Shown here: positions 35,239 through 45,133 of the stretch, one piece after another | How positions within the stretch are numbered: the first letter of the stretch is position 1 | Layout: each line of letters opens with the position of its first letter | DNA from: Caballeronia turbans | GTDB lineage: Bacteria > Pseudomonadota > Gammaproteobacteria > Burkholderiales > Burkholderiaceae | Direction: 5' to 3' | Assembly (NCBI GenBank): GCA_001544655.2 | Contig: FCOD02000002.1 | Span: forward strand, 310,001 to 374,000 | DNA: 64,000 nt | Notes under the pieces: generated by a model | Databases searched by the model: none | What the model was told of the DNA's origin: nothing | The model's input: only the letters and a program-made list of their open reading frames with translations | Translations under genes and position numbers: made by a program

Positions 35239-37248
35239 TTACTTAGGCGCAGCCTTCGCCCGCATCGACATGATTGGCTTCGGCTGCGCATCGCATCGGT
35301 TCTCGCGCCATGCACGCAGCGTATCGAGCGCGACTGAGTTGCGCACATAGCGATGCCACACGAACGCGAGATCGAAGATCAGAATCGCGAGCCACCACGC
35401 ATAGAGAAAGAATGCACCGCCGAGCACGACGGGCCATAACTGCTTGCCCGCCAGATCGCCCCATAACCTCACGCCGACGATCAACACCATCATCAGCGTG
35501 CCGAGCGCAACGAGAATGCGCCGTCCCCAATGCGGTTTGCGCGGAGCGAGCCATCCGCTCAACGCGCACACCAGTCCCGCGAGCACGAATACAGCCTTGC
35601 CGACGGCAGGATCGGCGACATCGCGATGCACAAAGTCCGCAAACGGACTCGCGAGAAACGCGGCCACGCCGCTCAAGAGCACGAACCAGAAGATCAGCGC
35701 GCCTGCGACGAACGCCAGAAGCGCGACGATGCGCCAGCGCAGCCACGCGCCCGTGCGTCTCACGCCGCGCGCCTTCACGAGACGCGGAAGGCGCGCGGCG
35801 ACCGTCGTTCCCATCAGCAGGCATGCGAGTGCGAACACCGAGCGTGTGAGATAGATGAACTCGGGCGCGGTGCTCGTGCCCCCCGCGCCCGAATCGGACG
35901 ATGCCGTGACGGCTTTGTAAATGAAGAACACCGCGAGAAGATGCAGCGAGAAGCTCAGCAGATAAGGAATCGCCGTGCTCACGATGCCACGAAAGCGCCT
36001 GTTTTGCGGGGCTTTTGCCGTGTCTTTGTCGAGCACGACGTTCTCGATGAAGTGGCCGAAGACATCGCCATCGGTCCAGTAGTCCGTATGCGCCTTGCCT
36101 GGCAACCAGTAGCGCGAGAAGCCGATGTCATGCACCGGTTCGAACTCGAACGCACGGCAGCCGCGATGATCGAGATAGGCGCGCGCCGTATCGAGTGCGA
36201 AGCCGACCGGATCGCCGAAGTCGTAATAGTTGCGCCACCTGATGCGCGAGGGCAGCGTGATCGGTCCGCCCGGACGTTCCGCTTGCGTCACGGCATCGCC
36301 CTGCATGTCGCTTTTCAGCGCCATGCCTTCCCAGAGTTTCGGCCATAGCAGGATGTGCTTGTCGATCGGCGAGCCGATGGTCATGAAGCCGCGCAGACTT
36401 TGCACCCAGTCGGTGCTGATGACCTGCTTGCCGTCCTTCGGGTCCGACACGGTCGGTGTGGACAGCGCCTGCAGAATGCCGAGAAAGCTGATGACGGTTC
36501 CCTCACTGTGCGCGACGATATATACCTCGGGCGCGCATTGGCAGCGCGCGGTGGCGAGCGCGACGAGCCGCTCCATTACGCGATGAAACCGAAAGACGAT
36601 CGTCTCGCGATGCTGCCTGAAATCCGCGACCAGCTGCACGTCGCCGACATAATCGCGGAGCATCGGCGCGAGATCGAACTTGAAGATGCCGGCCTTCTCG
36701 GTAACCGCGAGCAGGCTTTGCATGACGGCCACCGTTTCGATGACCTCCTCGACGACGCCCGACGCAAGCGAGAAATCGGCGGGCTCGAGCTTGCGTTCGT
36801 CGACGTTGAGCATATAGGCGGCCTGCGCGCGACTCACGATCGAAAGTCCCCATGCCTTGCTTTCCTCGAGCGTGTCGTCCTGCTTCACGACCTCGCGCGG
36901 AATGTCGGCCCAATATACTTCCGCGAAACCGAGCGCGGAATAGAAGTCGCGCTGCTCGGCTGTGTAGGGGCCGCCCTGCGGAAGATCGAGCTGGCGGACG
37001 TCCACTTCACCGACGCCCGCGATGTCGAAATAGCCGAGCGGCATGACAGGCAGCGGCGGGTCGTAGCGCGCACCGAACTGGCTCGCCACGGAACGCACCG
37101 TGTCGCTGTGCAACTGATTGCCAATGCCGTGTATCGCGACGACGATCTTCTGCACGCGTGGCGCGATCGGCATGTCGGACGCGGCCGTCGTCGGCGATGC
37201 CGCGTGTTCGTTCTTGATGTCTTGCGCGTCAAGGGACGATGCGTTCAT
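35239..37248 (-). CDS. Alpha/beta-hydrolase-like protein with C-terminal membrane domain
   Basis: A 669-residue protein. The N-terminal half has an alpha/beta-hydrolase look: an oxyanion strand KIVVAIHGIGNQ (residues 34-45) and a nucleophile elbow VYIVAHSEGT with Ser248. The C-terminal part (from about 435) has about six hydrophobic helices (YLLSFSLHLLAVFFIY; RIVALLAFVAGALIFWFVLLSG; VVLGGAFFLYAWWLAILIF). The start at 37248 follows GGGAG; a longer frame begins at 37308 without a site. A membrane-bound lipase or esterase is the natural reading; the catalytic Asp and His are not located. Confidence 0.7.
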   Translation of the reverse strand: MNASSLDAQDIKNEHAASPTTAASDMPIAPRVQKIVVAIHGIGNQLHSDTVRSVASQFGARYDPPLPVMPLGYFDIAGVGEVDVRQLDLPQGGPYTAEQRDFYSALGFAEVYWADIPREVVKQDDTLEESKAWGLSIVSRAQAAYMLNVDERKLEPADFSLASGVVEEVIETVAVMQSLLAVTEKAGIFKFDLAPMLRDYVGDVQLVADFRQHRETIVFRFHRVMERLVALATARCQCAPEVYIVAHSEGTVISFLGILQALSTPTVSDPKDGKQVISTDWVQSLRGFMTIGSPIDKHILLWPKLWEGMALKSDMQGDAVTQAERPGGPITLPSRIRWRNYYDFGDPVGFALDTARAYLDHRGCRAFEFEPVHDIGFSRYWLPGKAHTDYWTDGDVFGHFIENVVLDKDTAKAPQNRRFRGIVSTAIPYLLSFSLHLLAVFFIYKAVTASSDSGAGGTSTAPEFIYLTRSVFALACLLMGTTVAARLPRLVKARGVRRTGAWLRWRIVALLAFVAGALIFWFVLLSGVAAFLASPFADFVHRDVADPAVGKAVFVLAGLVCALSGWLAPRKPHWGRRILVALGTLMMVLIVGVRLWGDLAGKQLWPVVLGGAFFLYAWWLAILIFDLAFVWHRYVRNSVALDTLRAWRENRCDAQPKPIMSMRAKAAPK

Positions 37249-37420
37249 GAGCGTCTCCCGATGGCGTTTCGTCAGCGCTGCTTCGTATCCTGTCCCTGCG
37301 CTGCGCACGCGGATACGCGCCCGCGGCGGCGCCCGGTCTCTCGAAGCAGATTAGTCTATTTTTCAGTTTGCATGCATGCGTATTGCACGCAAGATGCGAT
37401 CTAATCGAATGCATGCGATA

Positions 37421-38377
37421 TCAGCCGCCGCGTGCAAGTCCCGTTTCCATCGCCACGCCGTTCCACAGGTGCATGGCCGCATAGGCGCGCCACGGACGCC
37501 AGCGTTCGGTGCGCGCACGCTGCAGGACGGGCCTTGCAAGCGACGGATCGCGGCGCGCGATCGCCTGCATGAGAACGAGATCGGCGTCCGGCCACGCGTC
37601 GGGATCGCGTAGCGCACGCATCGCGACATAGCCGACGGTCCACGGCCCGATGCCCGGCATCGAGAGCATGTCGCGCTTCAGGCATTCGAGATCGGCGCCG
37701 TGCTCATCGAGCGGCAGCGCGCCCGTTGCCACCGCGTGTGCGAAGCGTTGCACGGTCTCGATGCGCTTCGTCGGCATGCCGATCTTCTGCAGGTCCGCAA
37801 CGGCGAGCTCGGCGGGCGTGGGAAAACGCCACGCGGTGCCTTCGTGCGGGTGGCCGTCGATCCTTCTTCCCGCGCGCTGCACGATGCGGCTCATGATCGT
37901 CGAGGCGCCTTTCACGCTCACCTGTTGTCCGACGATCGTCCGCACCACGAGTTCGAAGCCGGACCACGCGCCCGGCACGCGCAGGCCGGGTGCGGACGCG
38001 ACGAGCGGCGCGAGCATGGGGTCAGCCCCGAGGCATCGGGCGATTTCGCGGGGATCGGCATGCAGATCGAACATGCGCGCGAGCGGCGCGGCGAGCGCGC
38101 CGGCGTGGCGTGCCGCTGCGCCATCGACATGCACGACGAGCCGATGCCTGCTTTCATGCGGCCTGACGTCGACAGTGCCGTCGTCGCCTTGCCATTCGAT
38201 CGCGCGTCGATACACGCCGCCCTCGACCGACTCGACGCCCGCGGACGCGCGCCCGCCGATGAATGTCAGCATGCGCATCCAGTCGAAAGGCCTCTTGAAG
38301 GGCAGTTCGAGGGTGGCGGTCGATGTGTCGATGGTCGAATGCATTTTGGATGCCGTTTGCGCGATGGTCGATTGCAT
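37421..38377 (-). CDS. alkA: DNA-3-methyladenine glycosylase II (AlkA type)
   Basis: A 318-residue base-excision glycosylase. It has an N-terminal AlkA domain (FDWMRMLTFIGGRA), a helix VVRTIVGQQVSVKGAST, a helix-hairpin-helix MLSMPGIGPWTVGYVAMRAL (237-256), and the catalytic Asp266 in AWPDADLVL. It removes 3-methyladenine and other alkylated purines. It is a stand-alone enzyme without the Ada methyltransferase part often fused in this group. Confidence 0.9.
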   Translation of the reverse strand: MQSTIAQTASKMHSTIDTSTATLELPFKRPFDWMRMLTFIGGRASAGVESVEGGVYRRAIEWQGDDGTVDVRPHESRHRLVVHVDGAAARHAGALAAPLARMFDLHADPREIARCLGADPMLAPLVASAPGLRVPGAWSGFELVVRTIVGQQVSVKGASTIMSRIVQRAGRRIDGHPHEGTAWRFPTPAELAVADLQKIGMPTKRIETVQRFAHAVATGALPLDEHGADLECLKRDMLSMPGIGPWTVGYVAMRALRDPDAWPDADLVLMQAIARRDPSLARPVLQRARTERWRPWRAYAAMHLWNGVAMETGLARGG

Positions 38378-38508
38378 GCCGATCTTACTCCGGCGTTCTG
38401 CATGGTCGCCGCGCTGCGATGCTCATTCGCCGCTAACTCTGCGCGACGACAATGCCTCACATCGACAGCAAACGACCCAGCAACGTCAGCCAGCCAAAGG
38501 AGCCGAAC

Positions 38509-38676
38509 ATGAACGCCATCTCGATCAGCATCGTCGCCATCGTCATCACCGCCGCGCTTGCGGCCATTGCGCCGGTCACGCATTACACGCAGCATGAGAT
38601 TGCCGTGCTGGGCGCGCATGCGGCGAGCTCACGCGCCGAGGTTCATCTCGGCGCGGGCAGCGGTCTGACGGCTTGA
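38509..38676 (+). CDS. Small single-helix membrane protein
   Basis: A 55-residue protein starting at 38509, six bases after AAAGGAG. Residues 3-22 are a hydrophobic helix (ISISIVAIVITAALAAIAP); the remainder is a small polar tail. No family is recognised. Confidence 0.55.
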   Translation: MNAISISIVAIVITAALAAIAPVTHYTQHEIAVLGAHAASSRAEVHLGAGSGLTA

Positions 38677-38691
38677 TCGATGCGCGCCGTA

Positions 38692-39054
38692 TCAGGGGCG
38701 CCGCGCCAGTTCCATCGTGCTCGTGTTGAGCATGGGCCTGAATTCGGGGTGTTGGGAAAGAAGCTGGGGCCCACTCGTTACGAGTTGAGGACGGCGGTCC
38801 CATTGATCGGAACGCACGACGCAACGCGCGAGAACATCGCCGTAGATGGGAGCCAGCCCCTCGCGATCGTGCAGCGCGGTCAGTCGGGCGATGCCGACTT
38901 TCTCGTCACGCGTGAGTCCACGCGTGAGGCAGTCGACCGTCTGGCGGTCCATTGCGGCCTGCGCAGTCTCGAAGTCCGACGAGTGATAGAAAGTGAAGTC
39001 CGTGATGACGAGCACCGCGCCCAGCGCAATGCATGCTGCTCGAATCCTGGTCAA
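38692..39054 (-). CDS. Hypothetical exported protein
   Basis: About 120 residues. An N-terminal membrane or signal segment (RAACIALGAVLVITDFTFYHSS) precedes a soluble part with two cysteines (VDCLTRGLTRDEKVGI; LARCVV). The start is taken as TTG at 39054 after GGGGAAAA; the frame is open further upstream but lacks an ATG. Opposite-strand reading of the same DNA has no signal peptide and worse composition. Family unknown. Confidence 0.5.
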   Translation of the reverse strand: MTRIRAACIALGAVLVITDFTFYHSSDFETAQAAMDRQTVDCLTRGLTRDEKVGIARLTALHDREGLAPIYGDVLARCVVRSDQWDRRPQLVTSGPQLLSQHPEFRPMLNTSTMELARRP

Positions 39055-39138
39055 CGTTTTCCCCGTTTGCAGGCTCTGGCGGCCGTGAGCCGGTATCGTA
39101 CCCCTACCTTTTGAGGAATCGCGCAACCGTTCTATTCG

Positions 39139-39894
39139 CTAGCGCTCATCCGCTGCCGACTTGTCCGCCGCACGCTTTTTCTGCGTCGCGGGTTTCACCG
39201 TTGTCATGGTGCGCTCGGCGAGCACCGCATCGCGCTTGGACAGCAGATGCTTGCGCAGAATCTCGCCCATGCGCCTGCCGTCGCGGGTCTCGAGCGCCTC
39301 GATCATCTCTTCATGATCGCGAATGGCGCTGTCCCATTTCGGCGTCTGGAAATTCGAGCGAAAACGCAGTGCCATCAAACGCCGGTTGATCGACACATAG
39401 GTCTGGCGCAAGGCCGTGTTGCGCGCGGCCTCGTTGATCTTGTCGTGAATCGCCTGATTGCGGCTGTAATAGCCGGAGAGATCGTTTTGTGCGCGGCACG
39501 CGAGCATCGCGTAGTGCAGCGCCTTGATCTCCGCGATTTCGAGCGGCGTAATGCGCTCGCATGCGAGTTCGCCTGAAAAGGCCTCCAGCCCGCTCATCAA
39601 CTCGAACATCTCTCGTATTTCGAACTCGCTCATCTGCGATACCGATGCGCCCCGGTTCGGCGAGATCTCGATCAGGCCTTCGGCGGCCAGCACCTTCAAT
39701 GCCTCGCGAAGCGGCGTGCGCGAAATGCCGAGCGTCTCGCACAGCTTGCGCTCGTTGAGCTTCACGCCCGGTGCCAGCAGGCCTTCGACGATGAAGCCGC
39801 GCAAATGATCGACGACGGTGTCGTGCAGGCGCAGACGCTCCACCTTGGGCAGCGGCGACGAAACATGCACTTCTGGAAGATCGGGATTTTGCAT
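39139..39894 (-). CDS. GntR-family (FCD) transcriptional regulator
   Basis: A 251-residue regulator. The winged helix (DHLRGFIVEGLLAPGVKLNERKLCETLGISRTPLREALKVLAAEGLIEISPNRG) is followed by an all-helical FCD ligand-binding domain. It is divergent from the aminotransferase gene, with a perfect 16-base palindrome in the intergenic region. Related palindromes occur before two further units of the cluster to its right, so it is the probable repressor of the whole pathway. The C-terminus is a basic Lys/Ala tail (KPATQKKRAADKSAADER). Confidence 0.9.
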   Translation of the reverse strand: MQNPDLPEVHVSSPLPKVERLRLHDTVVDHLRGFIVEGLLAPGVKLNERKLCETLGISRTPLREALKVLAAEGLIEISPNRGASVSQMSEFEIREMFELMSGLEAFSGELACERITPLEIAEIKALHYAMLACRAQNDLSGYYSRNQAIHDKINEAARNTALRQTYVSINRRLMALRFRSNFQTPKWDSAIRDHEEMIEALETRDGRRMGEILRKHLLSKRDAVLAERTMTTVKPATQKKRAADKSAADER

Positions 39895-39990
39895 TCAATA
39901 CCTCTAATCGCGTTTGCGGCAATTTTAACCCAGTGCTAGCGGGAAAAACCGCCAGCGGGTTATCCCTAGGCCGTCTGGCCTATGTATTCC

Positions 39991-40019
39991 TTCACGCGTC
40001 TCGATCGCTGCGTTATTGT
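39991..40019 (+). promoter_or_regulatory. Predicted promoter of the aminotransferase operon
   Basis: -35 TTCACG (39991-39996) and -10 TATTGT (40014-40019), 17-base spacer. The palindrome at 40020-40035 begins next to the -10, so a bound repressor would cover the transcription start. Confidence 0.5.
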
Positions 40020-40035
40020 ATTTTGCATGCAAAAT
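40020..40035. promoter_or_regulatory. Palindromic GntR operator candidate 1
   Basis: ATTTTGCA-TGCAAAAT is a perfect 16-base palindrome in the gap between the divergent gntR and aminotransferase genes. Confidence 0.7.
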
Positions 40036-40058
40036 TACATCCAAGAGGACTCGGACCC

Positions 40059-41279
40059 ATGTTGAAGCTCGATTTCCATCCTGCTGGCCGTCACTTCCTG
40101 CAGATTCCGGGGCCGAGCCCCGTACCCGATCGCATCCTGCGGGCGATGAGCTATCCGACGATCGATCATCGCGGCCCGGAGTTCGGCGCGCTGGGGCTCA
40201 AGGTGCTCGAAGGCATCAGGAAGATCTTCAAAACGAGTCAACCGGTGGTCATCTATCCGGCATCGGGGACGGGCGCATGGGAGGCCGCCTTATGCAACAC
40301 GTTGAGTTCCGGCGATACGGTGTTGATGTACGAGACGGGCCACTTCGCGACGCTGTGGAAGAAGATGGCCGAGAACCTCGGGCTCAAGCCTGAGTTTCTG
40401 GGCTTGCCCGGCATCGAAGGCTGGCGTCGCGGCGTGCAGGCCGACATGATCGAAAAGCGCTTGCGCGAAGACACGCAATGCGTGATCAAGGCCGTGTGCG
40501 TCGTGCATAACGAAACGTCGACGGGCGTGACGTCCGATATCGCCGCCGTGCGGCGCGCCATCGACGCCGCAAAGCATCCCGCGCTGCTGATGGTGGACAC
40601 GATTTCGGGCCTTGCATCGGCGGAGTATCGCCACGACGAATGGGGCGTAGACGTGACGGTCTCCGGCTCGCAGAAGGGTTTGATGCTGCCGCCGGGCATC
40701 AGCTTCAACGCGGTATCGGAGAAGGCGCGTGAGGCGTCGAAACGCGCCACGCTGCCGCGCGCGTTCTGGGACTGGACCGAGATCATCGAGATGAACAAGC
40801 AGGGGTACTGGCCTTACACGCCGAACACGAACCTCCTCTATGGGCTCTCGGAAGCGCTCGACATGATCCTCGGTGAAGGGCTCGAGAACGTGTTCGCTCG
40901 TCATCAACGGCTCGCGGCGGCGTGCCGCGCGGCGGTCACCGCATGGGGCCTCGAGATTCAGTGCGCCGATACCGCCGTGTATTCGCCGGTGCTCACAGGC
41001 GTGATGACGCCCGAAGGCGTCGATGCCGATGCAGTGCGCAAGCTCATCTACGAACATTTCGACATGTCGCTTGGCACGGGGCTCGGCAAGGTGAAGGGCC
41101 GCATGTTCCGCATCGGGCATCTCGGCGATTGCAACGATCTCACGCTGATGGCCGCGCTCTCCGGCTGCGAAATGGGCTTGAGGCTCGCGGGCATCGAATT
41201 GAAGGGCAGCGGTGTCACGGCGGCGATGGACTATCTGACGAGCCACGTCGCGAAGCCCGCATTGAAGGCGGCCGCATGA
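40059..41279 (+). CDS. Class V aminotransferase, serine/alanine-glyoxylate type
   Basis: A 406-residue PLP enzyme. It opens with LQIPGPSPVPDRILRAM and IDHRGPEF, hallmarks of the alanine/serine-glyoxylate aminotransferase family. The PLP lysine is Lys206 (VTVSGSQKGLM). It transfers an amino group, usually to glyoxylate, giving glycine. The start at 40059 follows AAGAGGA; an upstream frame would run through the operator. The next gene starts inside its stop (ATGA). Members of this family act in serine cycle and beta-hydroxyaspartate routes, so the exact donor is uncertain. Confidence 0.88.
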   Translation: MLKLDFHPAGRHFLQIPGPSPVPDRILRAMSYPTIDHRGPEFGALGLKVLEGIRKIFKTSQPVVIYPASGTGAWEAALCNTLSSGDTVLMYETGHFATLWKKMAENLGLKPEFLGLPGIEGWRRGVQADMIEKRLREDTQCVIKAVCVVHNETSTGVTSDIAAVRRAIDAAKHPALLMVDTISGLASAEYRHDEWGVDVTVSGSQKGLMLPPGISFNAVSEKAREASKRATLPRAFWDWTEIIEMNKQGYWPYTPNTNLLYGLSEALDMILGEGLENVFARHQRLAAACRAAVTAWGLEIQCADTAVYSPVLTGVMTPEGVDADAVRKLIYEHFDMSLGTGLGKVKGRMFRIGHLGDCNDLTLMAALSGCEMGLRLAGIELKGSGVTAAMDYLTSHVAKPALKAAA

Positions 41280-42040
41280 GCGCCGCGTTTGACGCCAACG
41301 CGCTCGCAAGGCTCTTCGTCGAGGCCCGCGCGCACCGCGCGAAGCTCGACGTATTGCCGGAAGGCGCACGTCCGCACGCCGCCGAAGAAGCGTACGCCGC
41401 GCAGGAAGCGACGCTGCGCGCGCTGGGCGCGGAGATCGGCGGATGGAAGGTCGGCGCGAAATCGCACGATGGCCCGATACAGGGCGCGCCGCTTCCCGCC
41501 GATGGCATTCATTATTCCGGCGCGCGGCTGTCGATGCACGCGTTCGGCAAGGCCGGACTCGAACTCGAAGTCGCTTTCAAGCTTGGCCGGCGGTTCGAAC
41601 CGGGCAGCGGTCCCTATAGCGATGACGACGTGATCGCCGCCATCGAATCCGTGCATGCGGCAATTGGAGTGGTGGCGAGCCGTTTCGCCGCATGGCCCGA
41701 TGTGGAGAAGCCCTGGCAACTCGCCGACTTGCAGAATCATGGCGCGTTGATCGTGGGGGATGCCGTGCCATACGACGCGGCGTTTCCCTTCGTATCGCCC
41801 GCGATGACCTTCACGTTCGAGGGCGCGCCGCTCTTCCACGGCGCTCCGGCGAACCCCGCGGGCGACCCGCGTCGCCTGCTCGCATGGACGGTGAACCACA
41901 GTGTCTCGCGCGGGCTTGCCGTCGAGCGCGGGACCGTGCTCACGGCGGGTTCGTACACCGGCATGGCTTTTCCCGATGCGCCAGGCACGGCCGTGGGCCG
42001 CATCGAGGGCTTGCCTGCCGTCGAATTGCATTTCGCATAA
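41276..42040 (+). CDS. 2-keto-4-pentenoate hydratase / fumarylacetoacetase-family protein
   Basis: A 254-residue protein of the FAH-like hydratase fold: GGWKVGAKS near residue 58, LELEVAFKLGR, a LADLQNHGALIVG segment, and a C-terminal GTVLTAGSYTGM motif. Enzymes of this group hydrate 2-oxo-pent-4-enoate or decarboxylate oxalocrotonate in aromatic and uronate catabolism. The ATG at 41276 overlaps the aminotransferase stop, so they are coupled. Confidence 0.85.
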   Translation: MSAAFDANALARLFVEARAHRAKLDVLPEGARPHAAEEAYAAQEATLRALGAEIGGWKVGAKSHDGPIQGAPLPADGIHYSGARLSMHAFGKAGLELEVAFKLGRRFEPGSGPYSDDDVIAAIESVHAAIGVVASRFAAWPDVEKPWQLADLQNHGALIVGDAVPYDAAFPFVSPAMTFTFEGAPLFHGAPANPAGDPRRLLAWTVNHSVSRGLAVERGTVLTAGSYTGMAFPDAPGTAVGRIEGLPAVELHFA

Positions 42041-42094
42041 CGCATTCATAAGGCCAGGAACCGCACAGCGCTCTGGCACTCACCGACAGCGACG

Positions 42095-45000
42095 ATGCTC
42101 AATTCCCCCACAGACCGGCTCGTCAAGCCGATCCATCTGATGCCCGCTTCCGCGCGCGCGCGGCTCGCATCGACGCCGACGCTATTGCAGGCGCGACTGC
42201 AACGCGAACTGAAAGGCGATGTGCTGTTCGATCACGCATCGCGCGGGCGCTACGCCACCGATGCGTCGATCTATCAGATCATGCCGCTCGGTGTCGTCGT
42301 GCCGAAGGATCAGCACGATCTGCGCCTCGCTTTGCAGATCGCGCGCGACAGCCACGCGAGCGTGCTTGCGCGCGGCGCGGGCACGAGTCAATGCGGGCAG
42401 ACGATCGGCGAGGCGCTCGTCATCGACACGACGAAGTGGCTGAACAACATCATCCACTTCGACAAGGACGCGCGCACCGTCACGGTCGAACCGGGCGTCG
42501 TGCTCGATCATCTGAACGCGTGGCTCAAGCCGCATGGCCTGTGGTTTCCGGTGGATGTGTCGACGAGCGCGCAATGCACGATCGGCGGCATGGCGGGCAA
42601 CAACTCGTGCGGCTCGCGCTCGATGGAATACGGAATCATGGTTCATAACGTCGAGGCGATCGACGCGATCCTCGCCGATGGCCACGAAGCGCGTTTCGGC
42701 AAGGTCTCGACCATGATGAACGATGCACGCACGCGCGATCTCATCGATAGCGTGCGTGGCATCGCGATGCGCGAGCAGCAGGAAATGCGCGAGCACATTC
42801 CAAAGGTGCTGCGGCGCGTGGGAGGCTACAACCTCGATCTCTTCGATTGTCAGAGCCCGCTCGCTTTCAGCGACGACGGGGAGCCGAATCTTGCGAACCT
42901 GCTCGTCGGCTCGGAAGGCACGCTTGCGTTCAGCCGTCAGCTGACGTTGAAGCTCGCGCCGTTGCCCGCGCACAAGACGCTCGGCGTGGTGAACTTCCCG
43001 AGCTTCTACGATGCGATGGACATGACGCAGCACATCGTCAAGCTCGGACCGGTGGCGGTGGAACTCGTCGATCGCACGATGATCAATCTCGCGATGTCGA
43101 ATCCCGCGTTCCGCCCCGTGATCGAAAAGGCGTTGGTCGGCCAGCCGAAGGCTGTCCTGCTCGTCGAATTCGCGGGCGCGGATCGCGATGAACAAGTCGC
43201 GCAGCTCGCGCAGCTCGTCGAGTTGATGAGCGATCTCGGCTTGCCCGGCTCGGTCGTGCAGATGCCCGACGCCGGTCCGCAAAAGGCGCTATGGGAAGTG
43301 CGCAAGGCGGGCCTCAACATCATGATGAGCATGAAGGGCGACGGCAAGCCGGTGTCCTTCATCGAGGATTGCGCAGTGCCGCTCGAGCATCTGGCCGAGT
43401 ACACGAGTCGGTTGACCGAAGTCTTCAGGCAGCACGGAACCGAAGGGACGTGGTACGCGCATGCGAGTGTCGGCACGTTGCATGTGCGGCCGATTCTCGA
43501 TATGCGTCGGGACGGAGCCATCAAGATGCGCGCAATCGCGCAAGAAGCCGCGGCGATGGTGCGCGAATACAAGGGCGCATTCTCTGGCGAGCACGGCGAC
43601 GGTTTGTGCCGCGGCGAATGGGTCGCATGGCAATATGGCCCGCGTATCAACGAGGCTTTTCGCGACATCAAGCAGCTCTTCGATCCGGAGAACCGGCTGA
43701 GCCCGGATCGTATCGTCGCTCCGCCGAAGATGGACGATGCGCGCAACTTCCGCTTTCCGCCTTCCTATGCCGAGCGCGCGTTGACGCCGCAGCTCGACTG
43801 GTCGGCGTGGAATGTGACGCGCGATCCGTCGACGGGCGACGAAGGCGTGCCGGGATCGGGCGGCGACCTGTCGGGCGGACTCGCGAAAGCGGTCGAGATG
43901 TGCAACAACAACGGCCATTGCCGCAAGTTCGATGCAGGCACGATGTGCCCGAGCTATCGCATCACGAAGGACGAGCAGCATGTCACGCGCGGCCGTGCGA
44001 ACACCTTGCGGCTCGCGTTGTCGGGACAGCTGGGCGATGACGGCCTCGCGAGTCAGGATGTGAAGGACGTGCTGGACCTGTGCGTGTCATGCAAGGGGTG
44101 CAAGCGCGATTGCCCGACAGGTGTCGACATGGCGCGCATCAAGATCGAGGCGCGCGCCGCATGGACGCAGCGTCATGGCGTGCGCCTGCGCGAGCGGCTG
44201 ATCGCATTCCTGCCGCGCTACGCGCCCTATGCGAGCCGCATGCCGGCGCTGTCGAACGCATTCGAAGCGAATATGCCCGGTGTTGCACGCTGGCTCAAGT
44301 CGAAGCTCGGCCTCGCGCCGCAGCGAGCGTTCCCCCGTTTCGCGAAACCCTATCTCGCCGATGCGGCCGGCAAGCCAGTTGCATCTGCAACTAATGAAGT
44401 TCTGCTCTTCGTCGATACGTTCAACAACTTCATGGAGCCCGACAACGCGCGTGCCGCGAAGCGTGTGCTCGAAGCGGCGGGATACACGGTTCATCTGAAC
44501 GTCAAGACGGGCGAGCGGCCGCTGTGTTGCGGGCGCACGTTCCTCTCGTCCGGTCTCGTCGATGAAGCGAAGGCCGAAGCGCGCCGCGCGCTCGATGCGC
44601 TCATGCCTTATGTCGAGCGCGGTGTGGCGATCGTCGGCCTGGAGCCGTCGTGCCTGCTCTCGTTGCGCGACGAATTTCTCGGGTACGGCTATGGCGATGC
44701 AGCTCGCAAGCTCGCACAAGCGTCGTTCCTGTTCGAGGAGTTTCTCGTGCGTGAAGAGGCGGCAGGGCGCTTGCGACTGAAGCTGAAGGCGCTGGATCGA
44801 TCAAGCGCCTTGCTGCATGGACATTGCCATCAAAAGGCATTCGATGCGGTGCGTCCCATCGAGAAAGTTCTCGGCTGGATTCCAGGGCTCGATGTGAAGA
44901 CGATCGAATCGTCATGCTGCGGCATGGCGGGCAGCTTCGGTTATGAGGCGGAACATTACGCCGCCTCCCAAGCGATGGCGGAGCTGTCGCTGCTGCCGGC

Positions 45001-45133
45001 CGTGCGTGCGGCCCGCGATGCGCTCATCGTCGCGGACGGCACGAGTTGCCGTCATCAGATCGCGGATGGCGCGCAAAGAGAGGCGCTGCATGTTGCGCGC
45101 GTGCTCGCGATGGCGCTCGATGCAAAGGATTGA
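42095..45133 (+). CDS. FAD- and iron-sulfur-containing dehydrogenase (D-lactate/2-hydroxyacid type)
   Basis: A 1012-residue fusion. The PCMH FAD-binding domain occupies the first 250 residues (VLARGAGTSQCGQT, GGMAGNNSCGSRS). The FAD-linked C domain ends with LFDPENRLSPDRIV. Two [4Fe-4S] motifs follow: CNNNGHCRKFDAGTMCPSYR near residue 602 and CVSCKGCKRDCP near 660. CCG domains finish the chain (CCGRTFLSSGL; CCGMAGSFGYE). This layout is that of Dld/YdiJ enzymes, which oxidise a D-2-hydroxyacid and reduce quinone. It begins 54 bases after the FAH gene. Confidence 0.9.
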   Translation: MLNSPTDRLVKPIHLMPASARARLASTPTLLQARLQRELKGDVLFDHASRGRYATDASIYQIMPLGVVVPKDQHDLRLALQIARDSHASVLARGAGTSQCGQTIGEALVIDTTKWLNNIIHFDKDARTVTVEPGVVLDHLNAWLKPHGLWFPVDVSTSAQCTIGGMAGNNSCGSRSMEYGIMVHNVEAIDAILADGHEARFGKVSTMMNDARTRDLIDSVRGIAMREQQEMREHIPKVLRRVGGYNLDLFDCQSPLAFSDDGEPNLANLLVGSEGTLAFSRQLTLKLAPLPAHKTLGVVNFPSFYDAMDMTQHIVKLGPVAVELVDRTMINLAMSNPAFRPVIEKALVGQPKAVLLVEFAGADRDEQVAQLAQLVELMSDLGLPGSVVQMPDAGPQKALWEVRKAGLNIMMSMKGDGKPVSFIEDCAVPLEHLAEYTSRLTEVFRQHGTEGTWYAHASVGTLHVRPILDMRRDGAIKMRAIAQEAAAMVREYKGAFSGEHGDGLCRGEWVAWQYGPRINEAFRDIKQLFDPENRLSPDRIVAPPKMDDARNFRFPPSYAERALTPQLDWSAWNVTRDPSTGDEGVPGSGGDLSGGLAKAVEMCNNNGHCRKFDAGTMCPSYRITKDEQHVTRGRANTLRLALSGQLGDDGLASQDVKDVLDLCVSCKGCKRDCPTGVDMARIKIEARAAWTQRHGVRLRERLIAFLPRYAPYASRMPALSNAFEANMPGVARWLKSKLGLAPQRAFPRFAKPYLADAAGKPVASATNEVLLFVDTFNNFMEPDNARAAKRVLEAAGYTVHLNVKTGERPLCCGRTFLSSGLVDEAKAEARRALDALMPYVERGVAIVGLEPSCLLSLRDEFLGYGYGDAARKLAQASFLFEEFLVREEAAGRLRLKLKALDRSSALLHGHCHQKAFDAVRPIEKVLGWIPGLDVKTIESSCCGMAGSFGYEAEHYAASQAMAELSLLPAVRAARDALIVADGTSCRHQIADGAQREALHVARVLAMALDAKD

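Noticed and set aside
38680-39114. 144-codon + strand frame over the hypothetical exported protein
   Set aside because: No signal sequence or domain; the minus frame has a membrane segment.
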